Source: Jacaranda mimosifolia
Taxonomy: Eukaryota; Streptophyta; Magnoliopsida; Lamiales; Bignoniaceae
Assembly: GCA_018894105.1 (NCBI GenBank)
Contig: CM032120.1
Coordinates: forward strand, 25,380,710 to 25,444,709
DNA length: 64,000 bases
Direction of reading: 5' to 3'
Positions within the stretch are counted from its first letter, which is position 1. Every line of letters starts with the position of its first letter. Made by a program: the position numbers and the translations under genes. The notes beneath the pieces are model-generated. The model was given only the letters and a program-made list of their open reading frames with translations, did no database searches and was not told the DNA's origin. Below are positions 23,905-37,060 of this stretch, one piece after another.

Positions 23905-26900
23905 TTACACATAAAACTTTTTCAAGTTCACCGTGTTCCATGATCGAGGGATCTTATTATTAGTCATATTTGCAAGTCGATAGGCGTTGTGCTTTGAAAC
24001 TTTTACCATCGAGGGCCTTCCCATTTTGGATCGAGTTTTCCCACATTCTTCAACACTTCGACTTTCTTGAGGATGAGGTCCCCTACATTGAAGCTTCTTA
24101 GTCGGACTCTTTTGTTGTAATGTTGAGCCATCTTTGACCTGTATCATTGCATTGTTGTGTATGCTTGCTGACACAGCTCGTCGATTGTCTCATGGTTGAA
24201 TTTTCTTTCGGAATCATTCCTGATTGGGTTATAGTGGATAACTTAAGTAGTATGTTTTATCAGTTCTGTTGGCACAACTCTTTGGATCTATAAACCAAAC
24301 CGTAGGGACTGTGGCCAATGGTAATTCGAGGGGTGGTTCTATATGCCCAAAGCACCCTGAGGAGGTCGTCTGCCCAACTTGCATTGTTTCCTTCCAGTCG
24401 AGCTTTGAGGTAGTCTAGGAAAGTTCTGTTTGTGACGTTTGACCATTAGCTTGTGGGTTTCCAACTGAGGTGAAGTGTTGTCGAATCCCTAAGCCTTCGC
24501 ACCAGCTCCTCGTGTTCCTACTCTGAAACTAGGTCCCATTATCAGATATTAATACTTTGGGCAAACTGAAATTGTAGATAATATTTTTTCAAACAAAAAT
24601 TTTGATGGCCACATCGGTTATCTTGAGGACTACTTCTCCTTCAACCCATTTCGTAAAGTACTCGACTGCAACGATTATAAATTTCCATTGACCTATGGTT
24701 TTTGGGAAAGAACAAACTATATCAATCTCCCACTGGTCAAATGGTCATGTAACCTAAACCGGCACAAGCGTTAATGTAAGTTGGTGAGGTATGTTTGAGT
24801 GGACCTAGCAAGACGGGCATTTTCTGATGAAGTCGATGGCATTCTTCAATAAAGTTCACCAAAAATACCCATATATGATGATTTTGTGGGCCATAGATCG
24901 TCCTCCAGAAGAATTGCCACAAATGTCTGAGTAGACTTCATGTAAAACCTCGCAAGCCTGTTCTAGTGTCAAACATCTCAACAGTGGACCAAAAATCGAT
25001 CTCCTGCAAAGCTGATCATGTTCATCAAGGTTGAACTTGGCTGCTTGACTTCTGAGCCTGCATACTTGGCCTTTATCCATGGGAACTTTACCATCCCCCA
25101 AATAAGCTTTTATTTCGTCTTACCAGGAGAAGAGCTTCTATGATCCACTCTACCCAATTCTGGTCGAGACCGCCTATGATGGGTTTGTTGGTGATGCGAA
25201 ATGTGATGGTTCTGTACCTGGTTTCTTTCATCGAGCTCGAGAATTTTAACAGTACGTCGGCACGTTTATTCTCTAATCGAGGAACTTAGCTAAGGGTGAA
25301 TTTCCTAAACTACTGCTATAGCCTTTTGACTTCAGCCAAATACTTGCTCATCGTGGTCTTCTTGACCTTAAAGTTTCATTCAACCTATTTTATGACCAAC
25401 TGGGAATCAGTGATGGCTGCCAACGGCTCGACTCCCCTATCTACTACCATCCTCATGCCATCAAGGAGGGCCTTATATTCTGCTTCGTTGTTGGTAACAG
25501 GGTAATCGAATTTAATTACAAAGTCGTATTCCTCAGCTTGTGGAGATCGAAGGGAAATGCCAATTCCTCTCCTTGACGAAATTGTCAAACCATCAACATG
25601 CAAAGTCCATATAAGGGAGTTCTGGTTGAGCTGATATGGTAGGTCAAGTCTCTCAGCAACAAAATCAGCTAACATTTTGGCCTTTATGGTAGTTCGGGGT
25701 TGAAATGTGATGTTGAATTCGCCTAACTCAATTGCCCATTTTGTTAACATTCCAAGTGTATCTGGCTTCGATTGTTTCAATGGTTGATTTATTAGGACCA
25801 CTACGGAATGAGATTGAAAGTAGGGTCTGAGTTTCCTAGCTATGGTGACCAAAGTAATGGCAAATTTTTCGATCTCCAGATAGTTGTATTCAGAGCCCTA
25901 TAATGTTTTGCTATTATAGTAGATAGGTCGATGGATGCCATTTGCAGTCGAGACCAAAACTGAACTAATGGCTGCCGACAAGACTGCCAAATAAAGGTAC
26001 AGAACTTCTCCAACCTCAGGTTTAGCTAACATCGGGGGTGTTAAAAAGTATTGCTTCAATTCGACCAGGGCCCGGTCGCATTGTTCTGTCCATTGGGAAC
26101 CCAATTTCCTGGCATTTCTAAGGATTTTGAAGAATGGTAAGCTTTTGTCGGGTAGTCGGGCAATAAATCGCCCCAACTCTATGATTCTCCCAACCAAATG
26201 CTGAACATCCCTAACTGTTCGAGGAGGTAGCCTGAATTTTTTGTGGGTTTGTCTCCATACCTCTTTGGCTGACCATAGAGCCCAAAATTTTTCCCTCTCA
26301 CTTCGAACGTGTACTTGTTAAGGTCGAGTTTCATGCCAAATGCTTGCAATATTGAGAATGTATGGTTGAGGTCGGTTAAGTGATTTGTTTCATTATCTGT
26401 TTTGACAATGATGTTAGCGACATAGACCTCCATGGTCTTACCGATCTCATTTTTTAACATAAAGTTTACGAGTCTCTGGTAGGTGGCACCTGCATTTTTT
26501 AGCCCGAAAGGCATGACCAAAAAACAATACACCCTATTGGGGACGACAAATTAAAGAGGTCTTATCCCTGTCCTCGAGTGGCATGCAAACTTGGTAATAA
26601 TCTTGAAATGCATCCATCATACTCAAAAGATCACAACTAGCAGTAGAATCTACTAATAAATCTATACAAGGCAGGGGATAAGGATTTTTAGGGCAAGCTT
26701 TATTTAAATCAATAAAATCATTACATATCCACCATTTTCCCTCTTTTTTAGGGACAAGGACTACATTATAAAGCGAACTTGGATATTGAATTTCTATAAT
26801 GTATCCTGCCTTTAAAAGTTTGTTGATCTCCTTTTCAATGATTTGACATCTTTCAGTGTTGAAGGTTCTGGTCTTCTGCTTTACTGGTTTGAACGAAGGG

Positions 26901-27640
26901 TTCACGTTCAGGCGGTAGATGATGATACTGGGGTCGATCCCCTGTAGGTTGGAAGTCTTCCAAGAAAAAATATCAACATTCTTTCTGAGGAAATGAATCA
27001 TGGGGCACTCTATGTTGCTTCACAGATCAATCCCAATTCTGGTGGTCTTGTCAGGGTTCCTTGGCTCAAGTTCGATGGTCTTAAACTCTCCGAAAAACTC
27101 AACCCAGGTCTCCTCCAACTTTCGCTTCTTGTTCTATTGTCCCTCCTTAGGTTCCGTTACTGGGACGTCCCCCGATGGCTTTAGTTTTGGTCGAGTCTTA
27201 TGTTCATTTATCTTGACTGAAATTTTGTAGCAGTGCCAAGCTTTCTTCATATTGTAGAGAAGTTTGCTAGTTCCAACGGCTGTCTGAAACTTGAACTTCA
27301 TATGATAGGTCGAGACAATGGCTCGAAAGTCATTCAGCGCTGGTCAACCAATGATAGTATTGTAAGCAAAGGGTGCGTCAACGACTAGGTAGTTGACAAT
27401 GAGTATTCCTTGCCGAAGGGCCTCCTCAAATGATGTAGACAAGTTTATGGATCCTTCAAGGATGATCTCTGACCCCCCGAATTTGACTAGTGGGGTGCAC
27501 ACATGCTCGAATCTCAACTTTTCCATGTTTATTCCTTTTAAAGCCGATAAGAAAATAATGTTTGCAGAGCTACTGTTGTCGACCAACACCTTCATGACCT
27601 CAAAATTTTCTATTTCAACATATATCACCAAAGGGCAATT
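23905..27640 (-). pseudogene. pol of the Tat-like element: protease, RT, RNase H, integrase
   Basis: The pieces lie in order on the minus strand. Protease (27344-27631): the active site reads VLVDNSSSAN where VDTGSSA is expected, so the DTG/DSG triad is lost. RT (26180-27000) shows WWICNDFIDLNKACPK, SMMDAFQDYYQ and MPFGLKNAGATYQR. Its catalytic box reads YVAN (26413-26424) in place of YVDD, so both aspartates are gone. A TAG stop and a frameshift separate the two RT pieces near 26533. RNase H: 25385-26180. Integrase zinc-binding region: 24856-25101; the core (24200-24800) is heavily decayed; the C-terminus ends WNTVNLKKFYV at 23905. No chromodomain is seen, consistent with Tat rather than chromoviruses. 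Confidence 0.9.
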
Positions 27641-27969
27641 CAGCTTATTGTTGGCCCCCTAATTCTCGATGTGAGAGAGGTCAGTATCAGTGAAAGAAAT
27701 TGGTTCCTCGTTGGTTGAGAGTTGGAAAACTGTTTTGATTGGGTTAGATTTGGTTAATTCCAGCCTCATTTGGTTCTACCTTCTTGCTGATTTGGAGTCC
27801 CCTCCGATCGGACCTCCAGCAATGGTGTCAATCACTTCCCTGATGGGTAGGCGGGGATCATGGGCATGTTTCTTTCCTCTATCTTCCTTCCTTGGGCTAA
27901 TCGACCTTTTCTCTATGGGGAGTCTGGTCGGTTGCACCTACATCATGCCTTACTTTCTCATAGATGAAT

Positions 27970-29460
27970 TTTTTCAAGTGCCCTTGCAGAATGAGCATTT
28001 TGATTTATCATGGAGATTGAAACAGTCCTTTGTGTCGTGGCCTTTCTGCCTATGGAAATGATAGTACTTTTTGAATCTTTTCATAGCTTTTGTCTCGGTC
28101 AACTTCCTAAGCTTTTTAAGAAGGTTGTCGTGCTGAATGGCAAATAGAACCTTCTTTCTTGCAGTGTTGAGATGAGTGTAATTGTGAAAATACTTAATCG
28201 GAGATCGATGACCATCTTTATGCTGTTTGTCATCTTTCTCTTTTCCTTTTTTCTTGTCGGTATCGGGGTTGCCATATTTTAGTTTGTTCATCTCCTCTTA
28301 AGTCATGTACCTCTCTGCGAGGTCAAGTAACTCCTCCATCATCCTGGTTGGCTCCATGACCAAGGCATTTGTGCATTCCTTATGATGAAGGCCTAAGAAG
28401 AGCACATCGATCAGAACTCTATCCATGGGCTGTCAATCTTCAAAATCTCTATTTTGAATCTTATAAAAAAGTCACGAAGGGACTCTCTCTCGTTCTGTTT
28501 AATAGTATGCAAGTGAGTATGAGGGAGCATTGCCTTTCTCCGACTAGCAAACTAATGGAGAAACTTATCACCCAACTGGTGATACGAGTAGATCAATGCT
28601 GGTTCCAGTTTGACAAACCAATCGAGTGCAATTCCTTGGAATGTGGTGACCAGCATCTTGGCATAGATGTACTCGTTGTGCCCATGCAGCTGCATCATAT
28701 GCTTGAATTGTAGTAAATGCTTGTTTAGGTCCAATAAGCCATTATACCTAGGCATTCTCATAGGAAACTTGGCATTGACAGTAATGTGCTCGTTGAGTAT
28801 CTCTTGCACGAATAGCGACTCCCGCTCTCGACGAAACTAGGTAGCACTATCATAATGAGGGTTTCTTTCTGAGTTCCTCCTCAAAATCTCCTCTATATGC
28901 CTGTTCAACTCCTGAACCTAATGGGATACTTCCTCTATTCCTTCCTGTCAGCCTGGGATAAATTTCTATTCGTCTGAAGTTTCAGGTGCTTAACCCTATC
29001 GTGTTGTGGGGCTCTACTGGGTTAAGCGAGGTGATCTACTGAGTTAGCCACTTCCTCTTGAGGATTGGGTCAGGGCTCTTCCCTTGGCAATCGCCTCAGA
29101 CTATCCTCTCGTCAGGAAGGGCGACGCCGGGCTTCTGGTCTACCCTTTTTTTTCTCTGGGAGGGCCTCTCTTCTCGTTGTGATAGTTGTGGAGTGGCACT
29201 AGCAGCTGGACCAAGCTGATTGTTGTGTCTGTTGATGACAACAGATATTTGAGCAAAAATTTGGGCAGATATTTGCTCGCTAATCAGCTGCATAAACTGA
29301 GGCATAGTCAGGGTGACAATTTATTCTAGCTAGGAGCTAGGTCCCACCACATTTGGTTCTTTTTGGGGTCGAGAAGGAAAGGTTGGGGATCTTCTATTCT
29401 CTTTCCTTTTAGAAATAGCTCGCCTAGTGTTAACCATTTTCCTTAACTACGGACTTGAGT
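27970..29460 (-). pseudogene. gag of the Tat-like element
   Basis: Fragments in several frames. The capsid part at 28552-28809 contains HLLQFKHMMQLHGHNEYIYA and DWFVKLEP. The nucleocapsid-like part at 27974-28291 ends HFHRQKGHDTKDCFNL. This is the zinc knuckle of the family, but the first Cys is replaced by Tyr. The N-terminal part at 29096-29305 is Gln-rich (MPQFMQLISEQISAQ). Frameshifts and stops break it in at least three places. Confidence 0.82.
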
Positions 29461-29481
29461 CTTCCCACCGACGATGCTAAA
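29458..29481 (-). promoter_or_regulatory. Primer-binding site region of the Tat-like element
   Basis: Read on the minus strand just inside the 5' LTR: TTTAGCATCGTCGGTGGGAA. It aligns with TTTGGTGCCATTGTGGGAA of the second element and TTTGGTGCCATATGTGGGAA of the short element, so the ancestral site began TGGYGCC. I do not assign the tRNA. Confidence 0.6.
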
Positions 29482-30334
29482 TGATGAGGGTGTAAGTAGT
29501 TGATGGGTTAGTTGGGCTAAGTCTAACCCAATCGACCAACATGGAGGTCGATAGAAGTGCTTGATGATGTGATGGGGTCAAGTTCTGCAACCAATGGCAA
29601 ATATTAGGCTTGCCGAGAGGCCATCGGTAAGATACTCCAATGCTCAAGTCAATTTAATCTACTAGAAAATAGAGCAACAGAGTGAGGGCTTTTGGATTAC
29701 AATATGCGTACCTCGTCGAAAGCTGACAATGGGGTATTTATAGCCTTCCTAGTGTGATCAATATGTCTATGATGCCCTTGTTGTAGAGAAAGGGCCTTTA
29801 TCGCTACTTGAGTACCTTTAAGTCTTATCCAACTTTTGTACTATTCGAAGTAGCGCTATCTCCAGCTTCCTAGGGCAAGGTAGTATACAAGAGGCGTGTG
29901 CTAGCCTGGCGCATCAGAAAAGGTGGTACTGATGGTGGCATGCGCCATTAATAAGGAGGCGGTGCCGCCTGTCAGAGCATTCAATGTGACAGGAAGGCTA
30001 CTGCATCCGTTCGACCTCCCCGATCGATATATATACTCACCCGAGACTCATTTGCCTAGATCCTGGTTAGGAGAATGGCACTAAGTTGTATTCAAATGTC
30101 CTTCCATCCGGGTGCTAAATAGAACACCTTTGACCATGGTTGACCATACCTCTAGTCAACAGGGTTGAATGCTGAAACTCCCATTAGTAGGTAAGGCCCA
30201 GTTAGGTAGGGTCCGATCGATAACACAGTAGACCAACAATGAGTTGGGCTTGATAGACAATTGGGTTGCCTCACATCATATTTTTAGTCTGATCGAGAGT
30301 TATTAGGCTGAGCCTATTGGGCTATGCCATATCA
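29482..30334 (-). repeat. 5' LTR of the Tat-like element at 14.7-30.3 kb
   Basis: 853 bp, the partner of 14656-15491. On the minus strand it starts TGATATGGCATAGCCC and contains a TATAAATA promoter motif near 29735-29743. Confidence 0.88.
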
Positions 30335-30589
30335 AGAGTAAATATATAATATCTTCGTACTTTATCTATGACAATAACATACATTAGGTTATTAATTATT
30401 TGATAACTAATTCAATAAGTAGTTTGTAACATACAATTTTTTATAAGCTAAAGTATCTCTTAATATTCCATATAACTCTTATAAGTAAAACTTATTTATT
30501 TTTATTTAGTTATTTAGCTATTTTATTATTTTTATAAAATTATCAATTAACATATATTATATACATGAACAAAATAATAAGTAAATTTC

Positions 30590-31915
30590 TAATATTCAAT
30601 TCAAAATAAAATACCAATCTCTCAAAAATTTCTATTAGAAGTATATAAAAATGTACAAATAATTAAATGGCTACTTACTTTCATCAAACTTTTTTTTATC
30701 TCACATCATTAATCCATGTAAAATATTTTTATGAAATATTATAAACAAAAATATTAAAATAAATTACGCTATATAATTATAAAATAGTGTAATTAAATAT
30801 ATTAAAAAATATAAAATTGATATCATTTGCTATTTAAGTTTTCAACTATGTCAAGTATATATGTGTCCCATATAAAAGAATTTATTTCAAATAATTGAAA
30901 ATGAGTTCTCCATTATTATATTACTAAAACACTAAAATGATTAAATTGATAACATAAAAATAAAGTTCAGAGTTAATAATTGTTGTATGAAGTAACTGTT
31001 ATATTTGAAATAAATTCTTTAATGAAATTATTATATTCTATATATATAGTTTTTCTAAAATTATTTTATATATCTAAAAAAATTATTTTAAAAATAATTA
31101 AATTTTAGTGACTTTGATAACTTGAGATCTTGCATCTCAATCAATTTATAGTTATTCATTTCTCAAACTTCTAACTCTTTAATAAAGAAGTGATGATTTG
31201 ATATTTTACATAAATATTTGTTTATCTCTTTCATAAGTAACAAATAAATTATAATTTTTTTTAAATAAGTCATGATATTGAGAGACAATTATGATTGTTA
31301 AGTATTTTTTTTTTTAAGTATATTTTATATAAAATATATAAAAGTTGTATATATTCATATGTATGTATTTAAATTCTAAGTTATCTAGAAAATAATTATT
31401 TAATTAAGAAATAAAAGAATTTATGTGATCATATAATTAAATATTTTTATTTATTTAATAATTTTTAGTTCAAAATAATTGAATATTGTATTAGTTCAAC
31501 TAAAAATAAAGTGATTATATCTATATAAATACAAAATTGACATAAAATTAATGATTGTATTTTATATTGCAATACAATTAGATAAAATTTAACAATGTTA
31601 AAAAAATTTATGTCAAAATTATCTAAAATTATATGTAATGACAAAAAAAAAAATTAGAAAAAATTATAATGATATAAAAATATAATGTCAAATAAAAATT
31701 ATAAAATTTTTAACTCCAATAAACACTAATTTTATCTAAAACTTTTAGACAAAATTATGTGATAAGGTGATAAAATTATAATGCCAAACTCAATACATAA
31801 AATTGTTAGATAAAACAGAATATTTGACATTTGGCCAAAATTACACAATTAAAATCAAAATTGCACAATTAAATAAGTATAAAATTGTGCTATATATAAT
31901 AGTATAAATAATCGA
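30590..31915 (+). repeat. Dispersed AT-rich repeat, copy A
   Basis: Long stretches match, in inverted orientation, the right end of the window (63165-64000). Shared landmarks in order are GGCTACTTACTTTCA, CATTAATCCATGTAAA, CATTTGCTATTTAAGT, CTTCTAACTCTTTAATAAAG and CATTTGGCCAAAATTACACA. Copy A has about 0.5 kb (31300-31830) that copy B lacks. No coding capacity or diagnostic ends are seen; the class is unknown. Confidence 0.75.
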
Positions 31916-34376
31916 AAGCAATACTAAATTACATCTAATGGACTGAGTGATTTGTAAGTTCTCTTATCATATTTCGTTTTTCCGCAAAATGATTACTTAC
32001 AAATTCAATAAATTGCAATATTAGAAATCAATTAAATATAATCAACAACTTGTATCGAAACATATACCAAATTAATATATATAATTTTTTTTATTAGAGT
32101 TAGAACTCAAGAAACCTTGTAACTATCCAATTTCATAAACTTGAGTGAGAACACATTGGTTCAAAAATTAGGATTCCCAATGGAAATGAACAAGAAAGGG
32201 TAAGTTTAAATGATACCATTATTTTAAAAGCAATTAAATCTATTCTTGGTTTTCTTGTGGTCTCCAACAAATTGAAGAAAGTCCCTAATAACTAATACAA
32301 CAATCAATATTTTGTCCTATGTCGAAAAAAATCCCTACTTTTGGCATTTCTAGTCCTTAGCTTCTACTTCCTACAAATATACCTAAAAAGATGGACTTGA
32401 ATTCCATCGCCCATATTGAGTAATTGAATTCCACTGAGATTCCATAGCCTTGCACAAAGTCTTGTGGCATTGGCCACCAAAAATAAAACAAAATAAAATA
32501 ATTGCACAATATGCTCTCACTTAGATCCCATCACCCCCTAATTAAACAATATTAAACCTTAATTAAAAATTAACTAATACCTTTCCTATGTACGAATAGC
32601 CATAAAAGAGCTTGACTTTCTTATTTATCAATTTTCTCTATTTATTTTTAAGATCGGTAACCTTTCATATAGGTTAAGTAGTACATGTATTGAGACGCTT
32701 AATAAAGTTTTTTTTTTCCTCCTTTTTTCCCCAAAAATTTCATTTTTTTTTTGAGGTGCTAACGTATTCTCGATCAGTCAACTTAACTATTTATAATAGT
32801 TTCAATAATAAATAAACTTAGTAAATCTTTTTAAATTATTAAAAAATATTAAAGAACATGATAGATGTTATTATTACCCAAAGATCATTTTGATATTAAA
32901 ATTATAAAAAGAAAAATGTAATAAATGCATAAAAATATTGAACAGTATGATGTTTTCCTATTGAAGTACATTATTACATCATATATCAATCATGAATCAA
33001 TAATTATCAATTATTGATAAGCCATTACAATTATTATAAAAATAAATAAATTATCGCACATTAAATTAAATTTATAACAACTTGTAAATCGATAAATGGT
33101 GTATTGGTCTTTTTCGCCAGACATTTTGATCATATCATTATCAAATGCAATATATTTATGATTAATAAAAGAGTTTTGGTAGGGCAAGACCGCGACACCC
33201 CGCACTCGATGCACCTACGTTGGATTTCCCTTTTTCTTTAAAAAAATAAAAATGAAATTGTTAATCACAAGATACTTTCCCGAATACACAATGATCCATT
33301 TGGCTTATGTGTGCATCTCGTTTTGAATATTCTGCAACTTGGTATCTTTCCAAATATTAATACAATATATATAGAGTAAAATAATTGATTCTGAAGAATA
33401 CGACCCGGAGGGATGACTTCAAGGTAATTATTGATCATAAAATTAATTAATGACTTGAAGGTGGTTTTTCCTTGTGATGAGAGGTCGCCATTTTATTTTT
33501 ATTTTTATTTTTTTTAAAATTTTCCCCAATGTTGACTTTATAAGCGCATTATGTCAAAATTAGAGAAAAATTATTGGAGCAACGTAGTTGACTATTATGG
33601 AGGAATGATGTCACAAGTAGACTGGGGACAGTGTAAGGGGGTATTTGATTAAATTTATTTTAAAATATTTATAAATTTATATATGTTTTAAGATGGTTTG
33701 TAATTTGTAAAATTTTTGGATTCACTTTTAAAATAAACTCTTGATTTGTTTGGACGGAATAAAGTCTTGGAGATTCATTAGTAGTAGTAATTTTTAAATT
33801 AAAAATAGTTAAAATTAAAAAAGTTTGTTAAAATATTAAAAATAAGTTAAAAATATCTCAAAAATAGTTTATAAGATTTTAACATCTATTTTGGGAGCTT
33901 ATAAGTTAAGTTTATCTTTTAATAATTTTATCACTTTATGATATATCACAAGAGTTCCGATATGTTACTTGGACATTTGATTTTGCGTCCCACCAAAGGA
34001 AAAAATAATTTGGACAAATAAAAAGATTTTATTTCAAACTCGAATAATTATACATATTGTTCTTTATTTTGATTTATTACATTTGATTTTCATGAATAAC
34101 ATTTTAGGTGAGTGGGCATGAACCTCTTGACCATATGGTATGATAATAAGTCCCAATCACACGTCCCATGCATAATAATTACAATTTGAATTTTTATTAC
34201 ATTTTATGTTTCATCTCTTGTTTCATTTTATGGATACATGTCAAATATATTAAATATTTTTTATAAAAATAATTAATTTAAAATTAAATATACTTGACAT
34301 ATATTGAGTAAATTAAAATAAAATCTAAAACACAAAATGAAATAAAAAAAAATTAAAATGTAATAATTAAGGGGGG
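31916..34376. other. AT-rich intergenic DNA
   Basis: 2.4 kb with no gene, no RNA gene and no clear transposon ends. A region near 33640-33900 has the look of an old MITE, but I could not pair its ends. Confidence 0.45.
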
Positions 34377-34382
34377 CTTAGT

Positions 34383-34709
34383 GCATGTATGTTTATGTTT
34401 TCAAAGTTATTTTCACCCACTTTCACTATTTGAAAATAAATTATCAATAACTTGTCATCATTTTCACTTATATTCCAACTCATTTTCATATCAAAACATA
34501 TTTTTCAACAACCTATATATTTTCTCCTAATAACTTATATACATTCTTTCTTTTCACCTATAATCTACTAAATCGTATTATAACCATTATATGTCCAACA
34601 TCCTATCCACATACAAACTCATTTTCAACTTTTTTTTTTCTAACTAGTTTTTTAAATTTTAAAAATATTAAAAATAAAAATTGAAAATGATAGCATAACC
34701 AAACATGCT
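34383..34709. mobile_element. MITE, about 330 bp, class uncertain
   Basis: The left end GCATGTATGTTTATGTTTTC and the inverted right end AGCATGTTTGGTTATGCTATC are imperfect terminal inverted repeats. CTTAGTG occurs directly outside the left end (34377-34383) and again on the right (34710-34716), as a target duplication would. The interior is AT-rich and non-coding. Confidence 0.55.
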
Positions 34710-34941
34710 CTTAGTGGCCTCCGTTGCGTTGTTGAGTCGTCACACATCGTTAACCTCTCCTATCATCTTCTAATGCTTTTGGCCAATCGATTTCCGACAC
34801 GTGTGCGGGGCATCATCGATTTCTGCTACATCCTCTTTTGTCCTATCCCTCATTCAGTTCTCAACTTTACCCTTATTAGCACCCTCACTACCAAACAAAA
34901 TTCCTTCCAATCAATCACAATGACGTATGACCCACATTAAA

Positions 34942-34944
<3 letters not shown>

Positions 34945-35015
<71 letters not shown>

Positions 35016-35019
35016 ACAA
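34945..35019. repeat. Compound microsatellite (CT)n(CA)n
   Basis: About 23 CT units run directly into about 14 CA units with no interruption. The length and purity suggest a polymorphic locus. Confidence 0.97.
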
Positions 35020-36659
35020 CTTTAATATTTATTCCCAATTTTTATAATTACTTTTTGTGATACTTGATTTATTTCATATATTAAAGAAATTTAAAATTTC
35101 AAAATAGTTTATAAATTATTTTTAAGTTTTAGATGCCTTTTAATAAGTACGAAAACTATCATCAAATGTGTGTTGACAGCTAATACCTTAATATGACTGA
35201 ATATCTATATCCTGTGATGAATTCAATCATTATCAACTCTATTTTCTATTCATTTTTGTAATATTATAAACTCTCTTAATTCAAATATTTATTAGAAGTT
35301 CTGATTAAACCATTAGCTTATATTGATGGCAGGATGTCACGCCTATATTCATTTCGAATTTTTCAAAATAAGATAGGAATCATCTCATTAGGTGGCGTAT
35401 AAGTTGTTATTATCTCTCATTCTTGATTTACATTTTTTATAAAAATAAAACCTCCTATTATATATATATATATATGTCGATAGTATAATATCTCATGAAC
35501 TTGAATATTCTATATTGAGCAACGCATTTAAATACCATCAAATTTTATTATTAACAATAATATAGATATTTTGTAATGCATATATGTACATGTATTAATA
35601 AGATATTACTAGATCATTTATTAAGTAAAGCTTAACTATTAATAACTACTAGTTAATATCAATTATTAATAATTAACTTTTATAAAAATAGATAAGTGGC
35701 TATAAATTCAATGAGATTCGAAAACAAAATTTAATACCCTGAAATTTATTATTTTAGAATCTCAAATTAAATTGAGTTTCATCTACTTAATATTAATAAA
35801 TACGTCGAATAATATATAGTTGAGCTACACAATTCTCAATCTTATCCACCTTTTATCTTTTATCCTAACGTGATTTCACAGCTTATGTTATACCATATTC
35901 TTATAAAAGTAAAATCCATTGAGGATAGGAACCATTGATTTGTTCTATACATTCAATGAATTTCTTTCTTTGGAAAAAAGAAAAAAGACAGCGCTATAAG
36001 GTATTGGCTTTAACCACCCTCACCAATCTTTTGAATTTCCAATATCAATGCATTTGAAGCGGTTATATATTAATTATTAAAATTTGATATATTGAAACAA
36101 CCCATTAAAAAAAAAGAAGAAGAAATTTACCCAACTATAACCATTTTATTATTTACTAGTTTACTCTTAGGACTCCACAAAATTATTTCTCTTAAGATTA
36201 ATTATTTTTAAAAATATGTGTCCAATTTCTTTTTTCTCATTTTCAAAGGTCACCCATAAAAAGAAATGTGTTTACAATCTCAAAGATAGGCAGATTTACT
36301 TAGAGGCTATTTAGTTTTGTTTTTTTGGAAGCATTTTTAATTTTGGGTGAAAAAGAATAGTGAAAAATTAGTTATAAGTGTGATTTTGAAATGAAATGTT
36401 GTTTGGATATTTTGTTTAAAATAAAATGATTATATATGGTTGAAAATGAATTGTATTTAGGTATTATTGTGTTTTTGTATTAAAAATTGTACAAGTGAGA
36501 ATACAAGAAAATAAAATGTGGAAATGGAGAAAGATTGTAAGGGTGTATTTGAAAAATTATACTGAGAATGAAAATATTTATGAAAATAAAGAAAATTTGA
36601 TAACTTTTTATTTTTAGTTTTAAGAAAAAAATAAAAATAGTATTTGAAAACAAAAACAA
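35020..36659. other. AT-rich intergenic DNA
   Basis: No gene is seen. It contains a short (AT)n run near 35460-35475 and A/T-rich low-complexity sequence. Confidence 0.45.
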
Positions 36660-37060
36660 ACGCGCACTTATAAAACCCAGAAACACGACAATTGTTAATT
36701 ACGTGGTCCCCAATTATTGGATACAGAAATCGACGGCTATGATCGTATTAATGCACGCTGTCAGAAAATATTATTATATTATTACAAGAGGGGAGTTAAG
36801 GTTGAGATTTGTAAAAAAGGGGTGCTGTTAGATTCCGGGAATCATACAACACCGTTAAGATTCCACCAACGGTGGGAAGACACGTGGCCCTCCGAGAGAA
36901 TTCTGACGAATAAAAATTTTGCATTGGATGCAGCGAATGGGCAGCGGAGCAGCCTCGTGTGAGGTGACTGTAACACGCGGGCTGCCAACACCCGACATCC
37001 AACACATTCCTTGGCTCAGCCAGCCTCTCAGCTCCCACTCGGCTTTGATTCTTTTTGTGT
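36660..37060. promoter_or_regulatory. GC-richer promoter-like island with a G-box/ABRE, no gene attached
   Basis: It stands out from very AT-rich flanks. It holds GACACGTGGC at 36879-36888, a full G-box/ABRE, next to an inverted repeat CCACCAACGGTGG (36863-36875). A TATA-like TGTATAAAGTA lies near 37058. An 81-codon open frame (36717-36962) resembles nothing I know. No coding gene starts within 1 kb on either side, so it may be a promoter left behind by a lost gene, or an unrecognised non-coding RNA locus. Confidence 0.35.

Larger units (their letters stand above)
14656..30334 (-). mobile_element. Degenerate Ty3/gypsy (Tat-like) LTR retrotransposon with nested hAT
   Basis: The LTRs at 14656-15491 and 29482-30334 are flanked by a perfect AGAGT duplication (14651-14655, 30335-30339). 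On the minus strand the order is 5' LTR, primer site, gag, protease, RT, RNase H, integrase, tandem array, antisense gene, purine tract, 3' LTR. Domain order (integrase last) makes it Ty3/gypsy. The lineage is inferred from RT and integrase sequence, the post-pol tandem array and the antisense gene. Without the 4.3-kb hAT insertion it would be about 11.3 kb. The LTRs differ at many sites, largely transitions, and every protein is broken, so it is old and cannot move on its own. Confidence 0.92.

Noticed and set aside
36717..36962. 81-codon frame in the GC-richer island
   Set aside because: Overlaps an opposite-strand frame of equal length and lacks any recognisable domain; the island looks regulatory rather than coding.
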